Source: JAABRU01 sp050180235
GTDB taxonomy: Bacteria > Desulfobacterota > Desulfobacteria > Desulfobacterales > Desulfococcaceae
Assembly: GCA_050180235.1 (NCBI GenBank)
Contig: JBFXEJ010000184.1
Coordinates: 1-6,013, forward strand
Length of the DNA stretch: 6,013 nucleotides
Direction: 5' to 3'
Shown: piece by piece, positions 1-5,188 of the stretch
Layout of the letters: each line of letters begins with the position of its first letter
How positions within the stretch are numbered: position 1 is the stretch's first letter
Notes under the pieces: generated by a model
What the model was told of the DNA's origin: nothing
What the model saw: the letters and a program-made list of their open reading frames with translations, nothing else
Database searches by the model: none
Program-made: the position numbers and the translations under genes

Positions 1-2
1 TT

Positions 3-299
3 AACGGGAAAATCACTGTCAGGGCGGACAGTGGATATCCTGGTATTGATAAAATACATAAAAACAGCCTGTTACCTAAGAAAAGCAGCAAAAAAAATCC
101 GCTTTCCCGGAAAGATAGGCGGAATAACAAAAAATTGTCACGTCAGAGAGTTTTTATAGAACATGTTATCGGTAAAATTAAAATTTTTAAAATACTTTCA
201 GATAGATACAGAAACAGAAGAAAAAGATTTGAGTTAAGATTTAAATTGATAGCGGGTATTTATAATTTTGAATTGAAATCAAGAGGAAATGACTTTTGA
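3..299 (+). CDS. IS5-superfamily transposase, C-terminal part (DDE_Tnp_4-like)
   Basis: This is the open frame from the window edge to a TGA at 297-299; 98 codons are visible and the N-terminus is missing. It would catalyse cut-and-paste movement of its element. The fragment begins just before an ADSGY motif (local residues 8-12), which matches the position of the second catalytic Asp in this family. It continues with a very basic stretch rich in Lys, Arg and Ser, then RVFIEHVIGKIK (local 49-60), whose Glu fits the third catalytic residue. The closing block contains SDRYRNRRKRF and ends with IAGIYNFEL. This order (Asp-Gly-Tyr, basic linker, R-x-x-x-E-x-x-I-G, RYRNRR, closing YNFEL) is what I know from DDE_Tnp_4/IS5-type transposases. 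No frameshift is seen in the visible part, so activity cannot be ruled out. There is no start codon in the window. Confidence 0.85.
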   Translation, partial: NGKITVRADSGYPGIDKIHKNSLLPKKSSKKNPLSRKDRRNNKKLSRQRVFIEHVIGKIKIFKILSDRYRNRRKRFELRFKLIAGIYNFELKSRGNDF

Positions 300-309
300 A
301 AGAGGTCTA
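291..309 (+). repeat. putative right terminal inverted repeat of the IS
   Basis: The 19-mer GACTTTTGAAAGAGGTCTA sits across the transposase stop codon, so the last codons of the transposase are encoded in the element's end. From memory, IS5-type elements with this transposase often end in a sequence like TAGACC...CAAAAGTC, whose complement this is. The partner repeat is outside the window, so the assignment is an inference. Confidence 0.5.
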
Positions 310-509
310 TTGACAAAAACCTCCCGGCATTGCAGCCGGAGCCGCTTAAGATGGAAACAGACCCTGTGGTACTGATTCTGCAGGGACTTTTTCCCGGAGA
401 ATGGGAACGCTTTGAGCAACTGTGTGAAAACAGGGAAGGCAAAAACGCACTTGTGAAAATTGAGGAAATGATCCGGGGATATAACATGCAAGGGGATAAG
501 ATTATATGA
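310..509 (+). pseudogene. 3' remnant of an unidentified gene adjoining the IS (or a 52-aa small gene from 351)
   Basis: A frame open from 300 to a TGA at 507-509 has plausible protein character: residues such as LPALQPEPLKMETDPVVLI are followed by an acidic and basic helical-looking tail ending GYNMQGDKII. It has no ATG before 351, and its upstream side abuts the IS end, so the simplest reading is the 3' part of a gene cut by the insertion. Alternatively, ATG 351 with a GGAG 10-13 bases upstream (338-341) would give an intact 52-residue protein. I do not recognise the family. The last bases overlap by ATGA the start of the next short frame, an arrangement typical of translationally coupled pairs. 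Confidence 0.4.
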
Positions 510-607
510 AGTATGGAAAATAACTGCGCATTGCAGAAACAGGCAGCAGATCAGCTCCGCTGAAAAACCCTGAATGGTTTCTGTGGTTTGCAAATCCTGA
601 AAAATAA
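506..607 (+). pseudogene. short coupled frame with an early in-frame stop, unknown function
   Basis: ATG 506-508 overlaps the stop of the preceding frame (ATGA). The frame reads MKYGK, then TAA at 521-523, then stays open with coding-like content (LRIAETGSRSAPLKNPEW and an aromatic FLWFANPEK end) to TAA 605-607. If the internal stop is a mutation, the ancestor was a protein of about 33 residues, or the remainder of a longer one. I recognise no family. It is equally possible that this is chance sequence: the evidence is only the overlap geometry and the residue composition. Confidence 0.25.
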
Positions 608-620
608 GATGTTTGCTGTA

Positions 621-687
621 TCATTCCTGCAAAAGCCTGAATCCGGTAATTCCAACTGGTTCTGGATACCGATTTTTATAGGTATGA
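621..687. repeat. degenerate palindromic repeat (CATTCC...GGAT type)
   Basis: The left arm (621-645) and right arm (663-687) are imperfect inverted repeats; aligning the left arm with the reverse complement of the right gives 17 of 25 matching positions, sharing TCAT-CCT, AAAA and ATCC. The arm sequence resembles the widespread intergenic repeats that begin with CATTCC and end with GAATCC. It lies in the non-coding stretch from 608 to 907, in which I see no gene. It is probably a decayed member of a dispersed repeat family. Confidence 0.45.
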
Positions 688-738
688 AGATGGTGCGTAA
701 GGTGAACCGGTCATGTAATATCAAAATAATGCAAATGC

Positions 739-798
739 ATTGAAATATTTGCGGATTTCAATCATCATTGACAGAAGATAACATTTTGAATTTTTTAA
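739..798 (+). promoter_or_regulatory. possible promoter and hairpin upstream of the first epimerase
   Basis: An 8-bp inverted repeat (ATTGAAAT at 739-746 and ATTTCAAT at 755-762, loop of 8) is followed by a perfect TTGACA at 768-773. The best -10 at an acceptable distance is only TTTTAA (793-798, spacing 19). Better -10 words (TACAAT at 801-806 and 815-820) lack a matching -35. The region is AT-rich and must hold the leader of the gene at 908, but I cannot place the start of transcription. Confidence 0.22.
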
Positions 799-907
799 AG
801 TACAATTACCAAAATACAATGAAAATCAAAAAGTTCTGATTGCCGGTTCTTACGGTCAGCAATTTTCATAAACCCTTATTTGACAAAGGTTCACAACGGG
901 AGAAAAA

Positions 908-1861
908 ATGAATCTTAATTTCAGCAGAGTTTTGGTAACAGGCGGAGCGGGTTTTATCGGTTCCCATCTTGCAGATGCATTGGTTTCACAAGGCTGCGAA
1001 GTCCGTGTGCTGGACAATCTTTCCACAGGTCATCTGTCCAATCTCAGCCATATCAAAGACAAAATCATACTGTATGAAGGCGATATACGGGATCAGGAAT
1101 TTATGAACACTGCGGTCGAAGGCTGTGATGTGATTTTTCATGAAGCAGCAGAAGTGTCTGTACCCCGTACTGTGCAGGATCCTGTCACATCAGCACAGAT
1201 CAATGATATGGGAACTCTGCAACTGCTGGAAACTGCACGGCAGAATGGCGTGAAACGCGTTGTTTTTGCCTGTTCCTCAGCGGTTTACGGAGATGATCCG
1301 CACATGCCCAAACGTGAGGATATGCTGCCCAAACCCATGAGTCCTTACGCTGTGCAGAAACTCACTGGTGAATATTATGCCCGGATTTACAATGACCTGT
1401 ACGGACTGGAGACTGTAAGTCTTCGTTATTTCAATGTTTACGGCCCATATCAGGACCCGTCCTCGCCCTATTCAGGCGTGATTTCAATTTTCATGAGCAA
1501 AGCCGCTGAAAAAAAGCGTCCCGTGATTTACGGAGACGGGGGCCAGACCCGTGATTTTGTTTTTGTCAAAGATGTGGTAAAAGCCAACCTGCTCGCGGCT
1601 TCCATCCCCGGCATCGGTGGGCAGAAATTCAATGTGGGCATTGGAAGCAGCATAAGCATTAAGCAATTATGGGAAATGATTTGCCGCATGTCCGGTTTGG
1701 ATATGGCCCCGGAATACGCGCCTGCCCGTGCCGGAGACATCAGGGAATCCCTGTCTGATATTTCCCGCATACAGTCTGTACTGGGATTCCAGCCGGAATA
1801 TTCTTTTGAAAAAGGGCTTGAAATCACAATGCAGTGGTATACCGCATTGTCTGAACCATGA
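908..1861 (+). CDS. NAD-dependent UDP-sugar 4-epimerase, extended SDR (GalE/WbpP-like)
   Basis: The 317-residue cytoplasmic enzyme probably interconverts UDP-Glc/UDP-Gal or UDP-GlcNAc/UDP-GalNAc by C4 oxidation and reduction on bound NAD, feeding surface polysaccharide synthesis. Visible features in order: the Rossmann glycine loop TGGAGFIGSH (11-20), the NAD-preferring Asp in VLDNLSTG (34-41), SSAVYG (123-128) with the catalytic Ser/Thr position, the Tyr-x3-Lys pair in YAVQK (147-151), RYFNVYGP (173-180), and a C-terminal substrate block RAGDIRESLSDISR (274-287). The SVPR segment (84-87) and the RAGD-x-R-x-S-x-x-D end recall WbpP-type HexNAc epimerases more than E. coli GalE, and the length suits the family. 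Start ATG 908 has GGGAG at 898-902. The exact sugar cannot be read from sequence. The gene precedes the repeat at 1861 and may be monocistronic. Confidence 0.88.
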   Translation: MNLNFSRVLVTGGAGFIGSHLADALVSQGCEVRVLDNLSTGHLSNLSHIKDKIILYEGDIRDQEFMNTAVEGCDVIFHEAAEVSVPRTVQDPVTSAQINDMGTLQLLETARQNGVKRVVFACSSAVYGDDPHMPKREDMLPKPMSPYAVQKLTGEYYARIYNDLYGLETVSLRYFNVYGPYQDPSSPYSGVISIFMSKAAEKKRPVIYGDGGQTRDFVFVKDVVKANLLAASIPGIGGQKFNVGIGSSISIKQLWEMICRMSGLDMAPEYAPARAGDIRESLSDISRIQSVLGFQPEYSFEKGLEITMQWYTALSEP

Positions 1862-1930
1862 TTAACAGGATTAAAGGATTGACAGGATTTTTCAATGAGA
1901 TGCGGAGTAAACGGAAATCCCTTAATCCTG
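1861..1930. repeat. GGATTAA-type short-unit repeat with inverted copy
   Basis: Directly at the stop of the first epimerase are three tandem variants of a short unit: ATTAACAGG (1861-1869), ATTAAAGG (1870-1877) and ATTGACAGG (1878-1886). Bases 1866-1880 recur in inverted orientation at 1916-1930 with 14 of 15 positions matching, separated by 35 bases. As RNA this could fold into a long-loop hairpin, so it might help end transcription, but no U-run follows. Similar ACAGGATTAA-type repeats are known to me from intergenic regions of many bacteria. A 36-codon frame (1858-1968) starting with an ATGA overlap of the epimerase stop runs through the repeat and is probably a product of it. Confidence 0.55.
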
Positions 1931-2048
1931 AGAAGCCCGGTTCAGACAGACTGCACGCCCTCACTTAATTGGATGCTGTTTTTTTATGACGTTTTTGCCT
2001 TTTTTGTGACTTTTGCGGTTAAACCAATCATCCGGAAGCATTTCTGCA

Positions 2049-2079
2049 TTGACTTTTATGCCGTTACAGCGGTAAAATA
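2049..2079 (+). promoter_or_regulatory. sigma70-like promoter with internal palindrome (probable hipB promoter/operator)
   Basis: TTGACT (2049-2054) and TAAAAT (2073-2078) are each one mismatch from consensus and are separated by 18 bases. The spacer contains CCG at 2061-2063 and CGG at 2070-2072, part of an imperfect palindrome reaching from about 2056 to 2077, with further matching T/A positions on both sides. HipB-type regulators bind inverted repeats overlapping their own promoter, so this is a reasonable candidate for an autoregulatory site. It would give a leader of about 50 bases before ATG 2138. The promoter is seen directly; the operator role is inferred. Confidence 0.45.
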
Positions 2080-2137
2080 GAAAAATCAGAGCGTATTTCC
2101 CTTTGCTTTTGCCCAAAATAACAAAAAAAATACTGCC

Positions 2138-2401
2138 ATGACGGTAAAAATATCATCCAGACAGATTTCCGGTATTGGCCGGATCATTCATTTTCACCGG
2201 AAACAGAGCGGTCTGTCGCGTGTGGATCTGGCTGATATTGCGGGGGTGGGGAAAACCGTGATTTTTGACATTGAACACGGCAAGGAAAGCGTCCGGCTCA
2301 ATACACTCATACGGGTGGCTGAAGCCCTGAATATTTCACTGTATCTGAACAGTCCCCTGATGGCAGAGTTTGAAAAGGAAAACACTCATGCGCAAAGCTG
2401 A
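2138..2401 (+). CDS. HipB/XRE-type helix-turn-helix regulator (antitoxin-like)
   Basis: The 87-residue DNA-binding protein has one XRE helix-turn-helix filling residues about 11-68. Helix 1 is around GIGRIIHFHRKQSGLS, helix 2 is VDLADIAGV (29-37), the recognition helix is KTVIFDIEHGKE (39-50), and LNTLIRVAEALNI (54-66) is the closing helix. The pattern (RKQSGLSRVDLADIAGVGKT then IEHGK) is that of the HipB/Y4mF antitoxin group, which represses its own operon and neutralises a HipA kinase. The short C-terminal tail (69-87) is free of motifs. No clear Shine-Dalgarno precedes ATG 2138, but no better in-frame start is seen. The stop overlaps a start codon whose frame looks like the first codons of hipA, and no full-length toxin gene follows. 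As an orphan it could still repress its own promoter and, by read-through, affect the downstream epimerase operon. Confidence 0.8.
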   Translation: MTVKISSRQISGIGRIIHFHRKQSGLSRVDLADIAGVGKTVIFDIEHGKESVRLNTLIRVAEALNISLYLNSPLMAEFEKENTHAQS

Positions 2402-2432
2402 GGTTTTTCACACAATGAAAAGGAGAGGATGA
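2388..2432 (+). pseudogene. hipA 5' stub (first codons only)
   Basis: ATG 2388 lies inside the end of the hipB-like gene, overlapping its last codons by 14 bases. The frame reads MRKAEVF, then HTMKRRG, then TGA at 2430-2432. Overlapping stop and start is the normal hipBA arrangement, and MRKAEVF followed by an Asn-Gly or Asn-x-x-Ala-Gly segment is, from memory, a common N-terminus of HipA-like proteins. Homology appears to end at about codon 7-8, where the leader of the next gene (with AGGAG at 2421-2425) takes over. The likely event is a deletion or replacement removing the rest of the toxin gene. The match is very short, so chance remains possible. Confidence 0.45.
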
Positions 2433-2436
2433 GGAT

Positions 2437-3468
2437 ATGGCATTTGAATACAAAGATGTAATGGTGACAGGCGCGGCAGGTTTTATCGGATTTCATCTTT
2501 CCAAAAGACTGCTGGAAAGCGGCTGCCGTGTCATTGGAGTGGACAATATCAATGATTATTATGATGTGCGCTACAAACAAAGCAGATTGGAGCAGCTTCG
2601 GCCATTTGAAAAATTCTCTTTGTGCCAGACTGATCTTTCTGACCGGGAGGGAATGGAAAAGATTTTTGCACAAAACCGCTTTGATGCGGTGGTCAATCTC
2701 GCAGCCCAGGCCGGTGTTCGCTATTCCCTGATTAATCCGCAGGCTTATGTCAATTCCAATCTTGTGGGCTTTGTCAATATTCTGGAAGGCTGCCGTCATC
2801 ATAATGTGAAGCATCTGGTGTTCGCGTCATCCAGTTCCGTATATGGCGCAAATACCAACATGCCTTTTTCGGTTCATAACAATGTGGATCATCCGGTTTC
2901 CCTGTATGCGGCATCCAAAAAAGCCAATGAACTCATGGCCCATACCTACAGTCATCTTTACGGTCTGCATTGCACAGGACTGCGCTTTTTCACGGTTTAC
3001 GGCCCCTGGGGGCGTCCGGATATGGCCCTGTTTCTTTTCACCAAAGCCATTTTGGAGGACAAGCCCATCCAGGTGTTCAATCACGGCAAAATGAGACGGG
3101 ATTTCACCTATATTGATGATATTGTGGAAGGTGTTGTCCGCGTGATGGGCAGACTGCCCCAGCCCAATCCGGACTGGAGCGGAGACAGACCTGATCCCGG
3201 AACATCCTATGTTCCTTACAAAATTTACAATATCGGCAACAATAATCCTGTGGAACTCACGGATTTCATTGCTGCCATTGAAAAGGCATTGGGAAAAACA
3301 GCGAAAAAACAATATATGGATTTGCAGCCCGGAGATGTTCCGGCCACATATGCGGATATTGATGATCTGATCCGGGATGCGGGATTCAGACCGGATACGC
3401 CCATTGAAAAGGGAATAGAGCGGTTTATAGCGTGGTATAAGGAATATCATGGTATAACAGTAAAATGA
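2437..3468 (+). CDS. UDP-glucuronate 4-epimerase (extended SDR)
   Basis: The 343-residue cytoplasmic enzyme converts UDP-glucuronate to UDP-galacturonate, a precursor for capsule, LPS or exopolysaccharide. Features in order: glycine loop TGAAGFIG (11-18), NAD-binding Asp in GVDNINDYYDVRYK (34-47), a segment highly typical of glucuronate epimerases, NLAAQAGVRYS (87-97), SSSSVYG (131-137), the Tyr-x3-Lys pair in YAASK (157-161), RFFTVYGPWGRPDMA (183-197), RRDFTYIDDIV (220-230), and the C-terminal GDVPATYADIDDL (299-311). The two substrate-side blocks, AQAGVRYS and GPWGRPDMA, separate this group from GalE. Length is normal (family near 335-350). Start ATG 2437 is preceded by AGGAG 11 bases upstream. 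It begins 4 bases after the hipA stub stop and ends 12 bases before the next gene, suggesting co-transcription with it. Confidence 0.93.
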   Translation: MAFEYKDVMVTGAAGFIGFHLSKRLLESGCRVIGVDNINDYYDVRYKQSRLEQLRPFEKFSLCQTDLSDREGMEKIFAQNRFDAVVNLAAQAGVRYSLINPQAYVNSNLVGFVNILEGCRHHNVKHLVFASSSSVYGANTNMPFSVHNNVDHPVSLYAASKKANELMAHTYSHLYGLHCTGLRFFTVYGPWGRPDMALFLFTKAILEDKPIQVFNHGKMRRDFTYIDDIVEGVVRVMGRLPQPNPDWSGDRPDPGTSYVPYKIYNIGNNNPVELTDFIAAIEKALGKTAKKQYMDLQPGDVPATYADIDDLIRDAGFRPDTPIEKGIERFIAWYKEYHGITVK

Positions 3469-3480
3469 AAGGATACAGAC

Positions 3481-4275
3481 ATGAAACACTTTAAATCACT
3501 TATTGCTGTATGGTTTATACTGTATCTGTTTTTGATCGGGTCTTTTCCGGCAAATGCCAGGGATCTCACAGTAAGCATGGCCCAACTCCCTGTTCTGATT
3601 GAGGATAAGGATACCGGTGCATTTGTTGATCTGGTCAGGGCATTGGATGAGGTGTATACAGAAGGCGAAATCATCAGAGAAGTGTATCCTTTTAAAAGAT
3701 CTTTGGACAATGTGATAAAGGGAAAAGCGGATTTTCATATTCCGCTGATCAAAAATCCTTTGATTCCGGAGGATAAACTTCCTTTCCGCTATTCCTCTCT
3801 TCCCACAGGGCCGGTTGCATTTGTGATATATTCCCATAAGGATAAGCCGCTGACAAGAGAGGATATTGTAAAAACAGGCGGAGAAAATTCAGCCCGTTTT
3901 CCCTATAAAATTCATACCATGCCGGGGCATACCGAATTGTTCATTTTTCCGACTGTGGAAAATTTTGATTTTGAAAAGGGGCTGAAAATGGTGCTGACGA
4001 AAAGAGTTGATGCCCTGATTCTTCCCCAGGAGGAATGCGATTCCATTATCCGGAAATTGCAGATAAAGGACATTCACAGATCCCTGTATTATGAATTTGA
4101 TTCCATGATTGTGGTTTCAAAAGACAAAAAAGGGGAGGAGACTGACAGAATTCTCACGGATGCCCTGAAAAAGCTGAAATCAGACGGACGTCTGGATCGG
4201 CTCAATGAGAATATCCATAAATCCTATATGGACTGGCAGCCTTACAGGGAGATAAAAGGAAATATAATGAAATGA
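3481..4275 (+). CDS. secreted solute-binding-like protein (SBP family 3 type)
   Basis: The 264-residue protein starts with a Sec signal peptide: Lys-containing n-region, hydrophobic core LIAVWFILYLFLIG (7-20) and a probable cleavage site after ANA (24-26). There is no lipobox Cys. The mature part looks like a small two-lobed periplasmic binding protein of the extracellular family 3 type: an early strand RDLTVSMAQLPVLI (27-40), GAFVDLVRALDEVY (46-59), YPFKRSLDNVIKGKADFHIP (69-88) as in ligand-binding lobe 1, and a C-terminal LTDALKKLKSDGRLDRLNE helix (225-243) typical of these proteins. No permease or ATPase gene is nearby, so it may act as a sensor or an orphan binding protein; the ligand is unknown. 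AAAGGA at 3468-3473 is its ribosome site, 12 bases after the epimerase stop. Its own stop overlaps the next start by ATGA. Confidence 0.78.
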   Translation: MKHFKSLIAVWFILYLFLIGSFPANARDLTVSMAQLPVLIEDKDTGAFVDLVRALDEVYTEGEIIREVYPFKRSLDNVIKGKADFHIPLIKNPLIPEDKLPFRYSSLPTGPVAFVIYSHKDKPLTREDIVKTGGENSARFPYKIHTMPGHTELFIFPTVENFDFEKGLKMVLTKRVDALILPQEECDSIIRKLQIKDIHRSLYYEFDSMIVVSKDKKGEETDRILTDALKKLKSDGRLDRLNENIHKSYMDWQPYREIKGNIMK

Positions 4276-4760
4276 TATATTATCAGTATATGAAAAGCCC
4301 TGTGGGAAAACTGCTGCTGGCCGGAAATGAAAAAGGTTTGCACCATATCTGTTTTTCCGAAGATGGCAATCCCTGTATGCCACGGCCTGAGTGGAATGCG
4401 GATCATCAGACACTTGAAGAGGTTATGCGGCAGCTTGCACTTTATTTTGACGGGAAACTGAAAAAATTTTCCCTGAAACTGTGCCTGAATGTGACACCGT
4501 TTCAGAGAGAGGTGCTGACAGCCCTTCAGCAGGTTCCATACGGAGATACAGTTTCCTATGGAGAACTTGCAAAAATGATCGGAAAACCCAGAGCATCACG
4601 TGCTGTGGGACAGGCAAATGCAAAAAACCCTGTTCCCATTGTTATTCCCTGCCACCGTGTCATAGGCAGCACCGGACGGCTGACCGGATTTGGAGGAGGT
4701 CTGGCTGTGAAGCAGGCACTGCTGGAACTGGAACAGGGCGGAAAAAACTCAACTGACTGA
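4272..4760 (+). CDS. ogt: methylated-DNA-[protein]-cysteine S-methyltransferase
   Basis: The 162-residue suicide repair protein transfers the methyl group from O6-methylguanine (and O4-methylthymine) in DNA to its own cysteine. It has the short N-terminal alpha/beta domain (about 1-70, starting YYQYMKSPVGKLLLAGNEKG) and the conserved DNA-binding domain: TPFQREVLTALQQVPYGDTV (75-94), SYGELAKMIGKP (95-106), the helix SRAVGQANAKNP (109-120) with the Arg that probes the flipped base, and the active-site PCHRV (126-130, Cys127), followed by GRLTGFGGGLAVKQALLELE (135-154). All key residues are present and the length suits Ogt. No Ada-type N-terminal methylphosphotriester domain is fused. The start is set by the ATGA overlap with the preceding gene and AAAAGGA at 4254-4260, implying coupled translation. 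Co-transcription with a sugar epimerase and a binding protein is functionally unexplained. Confidence 0.95.
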   Translation: MIYYQYMKSPVGKLLLAGNEKGLHHICFSEDGNPCMPRPEWNADHQTLEEVMRQLALYFDGKLKKFSLKLCLNVTPFQREVLTALQQVPYGDTVSYGELAKMIGKPRASRAVGQANAKNPVPIVIPCHRVIGSTGRLTGFGGGLAVKQALLELEQGGKNSTD

Positions 4761-4851
4761 TATTGATTTCAGAAATTCCCAATAAGCTTGTGCAGGTGAA
4801 TCGCCTGGGTTCATGCAGGGATAGTGTGTCAAATCAGTTCATTCTGAAATT

Positions 4852-4879
4852 ATCCTCCCGGAGGATGGGAGAGTTTTTT
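4852..4879 (+). terminator. weak terminator-like hairpin after ogt
   Basis: CTCCC (4855-4859) can pair with GGGAG (4867-4871) around a 7-base loop, with a run of six T at 4874-4879 two bases after the stem. A competing, near-perfect palindrome (ATCCTCC and GGAGGAT, 4852-4866) overlaps it. The stem is short, about 92 bases after the ogt stop, so termination would be modest. The rest of the gap 4761-4938 shows nothing recognisable. Confidence 0.35.
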
Positions 4880-4938
4880 CCGCGTCATCAACCGGTTTGA
4901 TCCACTACCCATTCAGGTGACAAGGATTAAGGTGATTT

Positions 4939-5118
4939 ATGAAAATAAATATACCATTTCAGTTCACAGGCACAGGGCAAAAGCTGGAAGTTTTTGATAC
5001 TTTGGCGGGGATATTTTTTCCGGAAATCACCTCAGCGAAAGCAGGAGCCCATAACAAATTGAAAACACAAAATTTCGGAGTGAGCTCATCTGAAAAGTTC
5101 AATTTTACACCGGAATAA
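4939..5118 (+). CDS. small hypothetical protein, 59 residues
   Basis: ATG 4939 has AAGGTG (4929-4934) just upstream, and the frame runs 59 codons to TAA 5116-5118. It starts MKINIPFQFTGTGQKLEVF, continues with a hydrophobic DTLAGIFFPEITSA stretch, then becomes polar. I do not recognise it. The N-terminal half has the look of real coding sequence; the C-terminal part (from about residue 35) is less convincing, so it may be a truncated gene head. Its stop overlaps by TAATG a 31-codon frame (5118-5213) that runs 25 bases into rdgB and is of doubtful reality. If real, this gene would share a transcript with rdgB, 70 bases downstream. Confidence 0.35.
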   Translation: MKINIPFQFTGTGQKLEVFDTLAGIFFPEITSAKAGAHNKLKTQNFGVSSSEKFNFTPE

Positions 5119-5188
5119 TGCAACAATCTGAAATCAGAATTTTTACCGATTTATCAAAACTGAAACCTTTACAACTGTTGAGGAAAAT

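Larger units (their letters stand above)
1..309 (+). mobile_element. 3' end of an IS5-superfamily insertion sequence (left part outside window)
   Basis: The segment holds the C-terminal third of a DDE transposase followed at once by a sequence that looks like the element's right terminal repeat. The left end lies outside the window, so length and target duplication cannot be determined. The right boundary near 309 is inferred from the terminal-repeat-like 19-mer at 291-309 and from the change of coding content after it. The reading frame directly downstream continues with unrelated, coding-like sequence, which fits insertion into, or next to, an older gene. Confidence 0.7.

Noticed and set aside
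260..593. Minus-strand frames of 75 and 104 codons
   Set aside because: They lie opposite the transposase end and the + strand gene fragments, are rich in Ser, Phe and Cys as antisense frames often are, and resemble no protein I know.
880..907. TTGACA-like word at 879-885 just before the first epimerase
   Set aside because: It is too close to ATG 908 to act as a -35 for a transcript that includes the ribosome site at 898-902.
1895..2080. 61-codon + strand frame between the first epimerase and the HipB-like gene
   Set aside because: It starts inside the GGATTAA-type repeat, has no ribosome site, shows low-complexity Phe/Leu-rich sequence from T-rich DNA, and its end contains the promoter words proposed for hipB.
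2386..3489. Minus-strand frames of 142 and 220 codons opposite the glucuronate epimerase
   Set aside because: The + strand encodes a fully motif-supported epimerase over the same bases; the reverse frames are its shadows.
5127..5144. TCTGA/TCAGA mini-hairpin followed by T-run upstream of rdgB
   Set aside because: The stem is five pairs with a two-base gap, sterically four pairs at best, and it would lie directly before the rdgB ribosome site; too weak to call a terminator.
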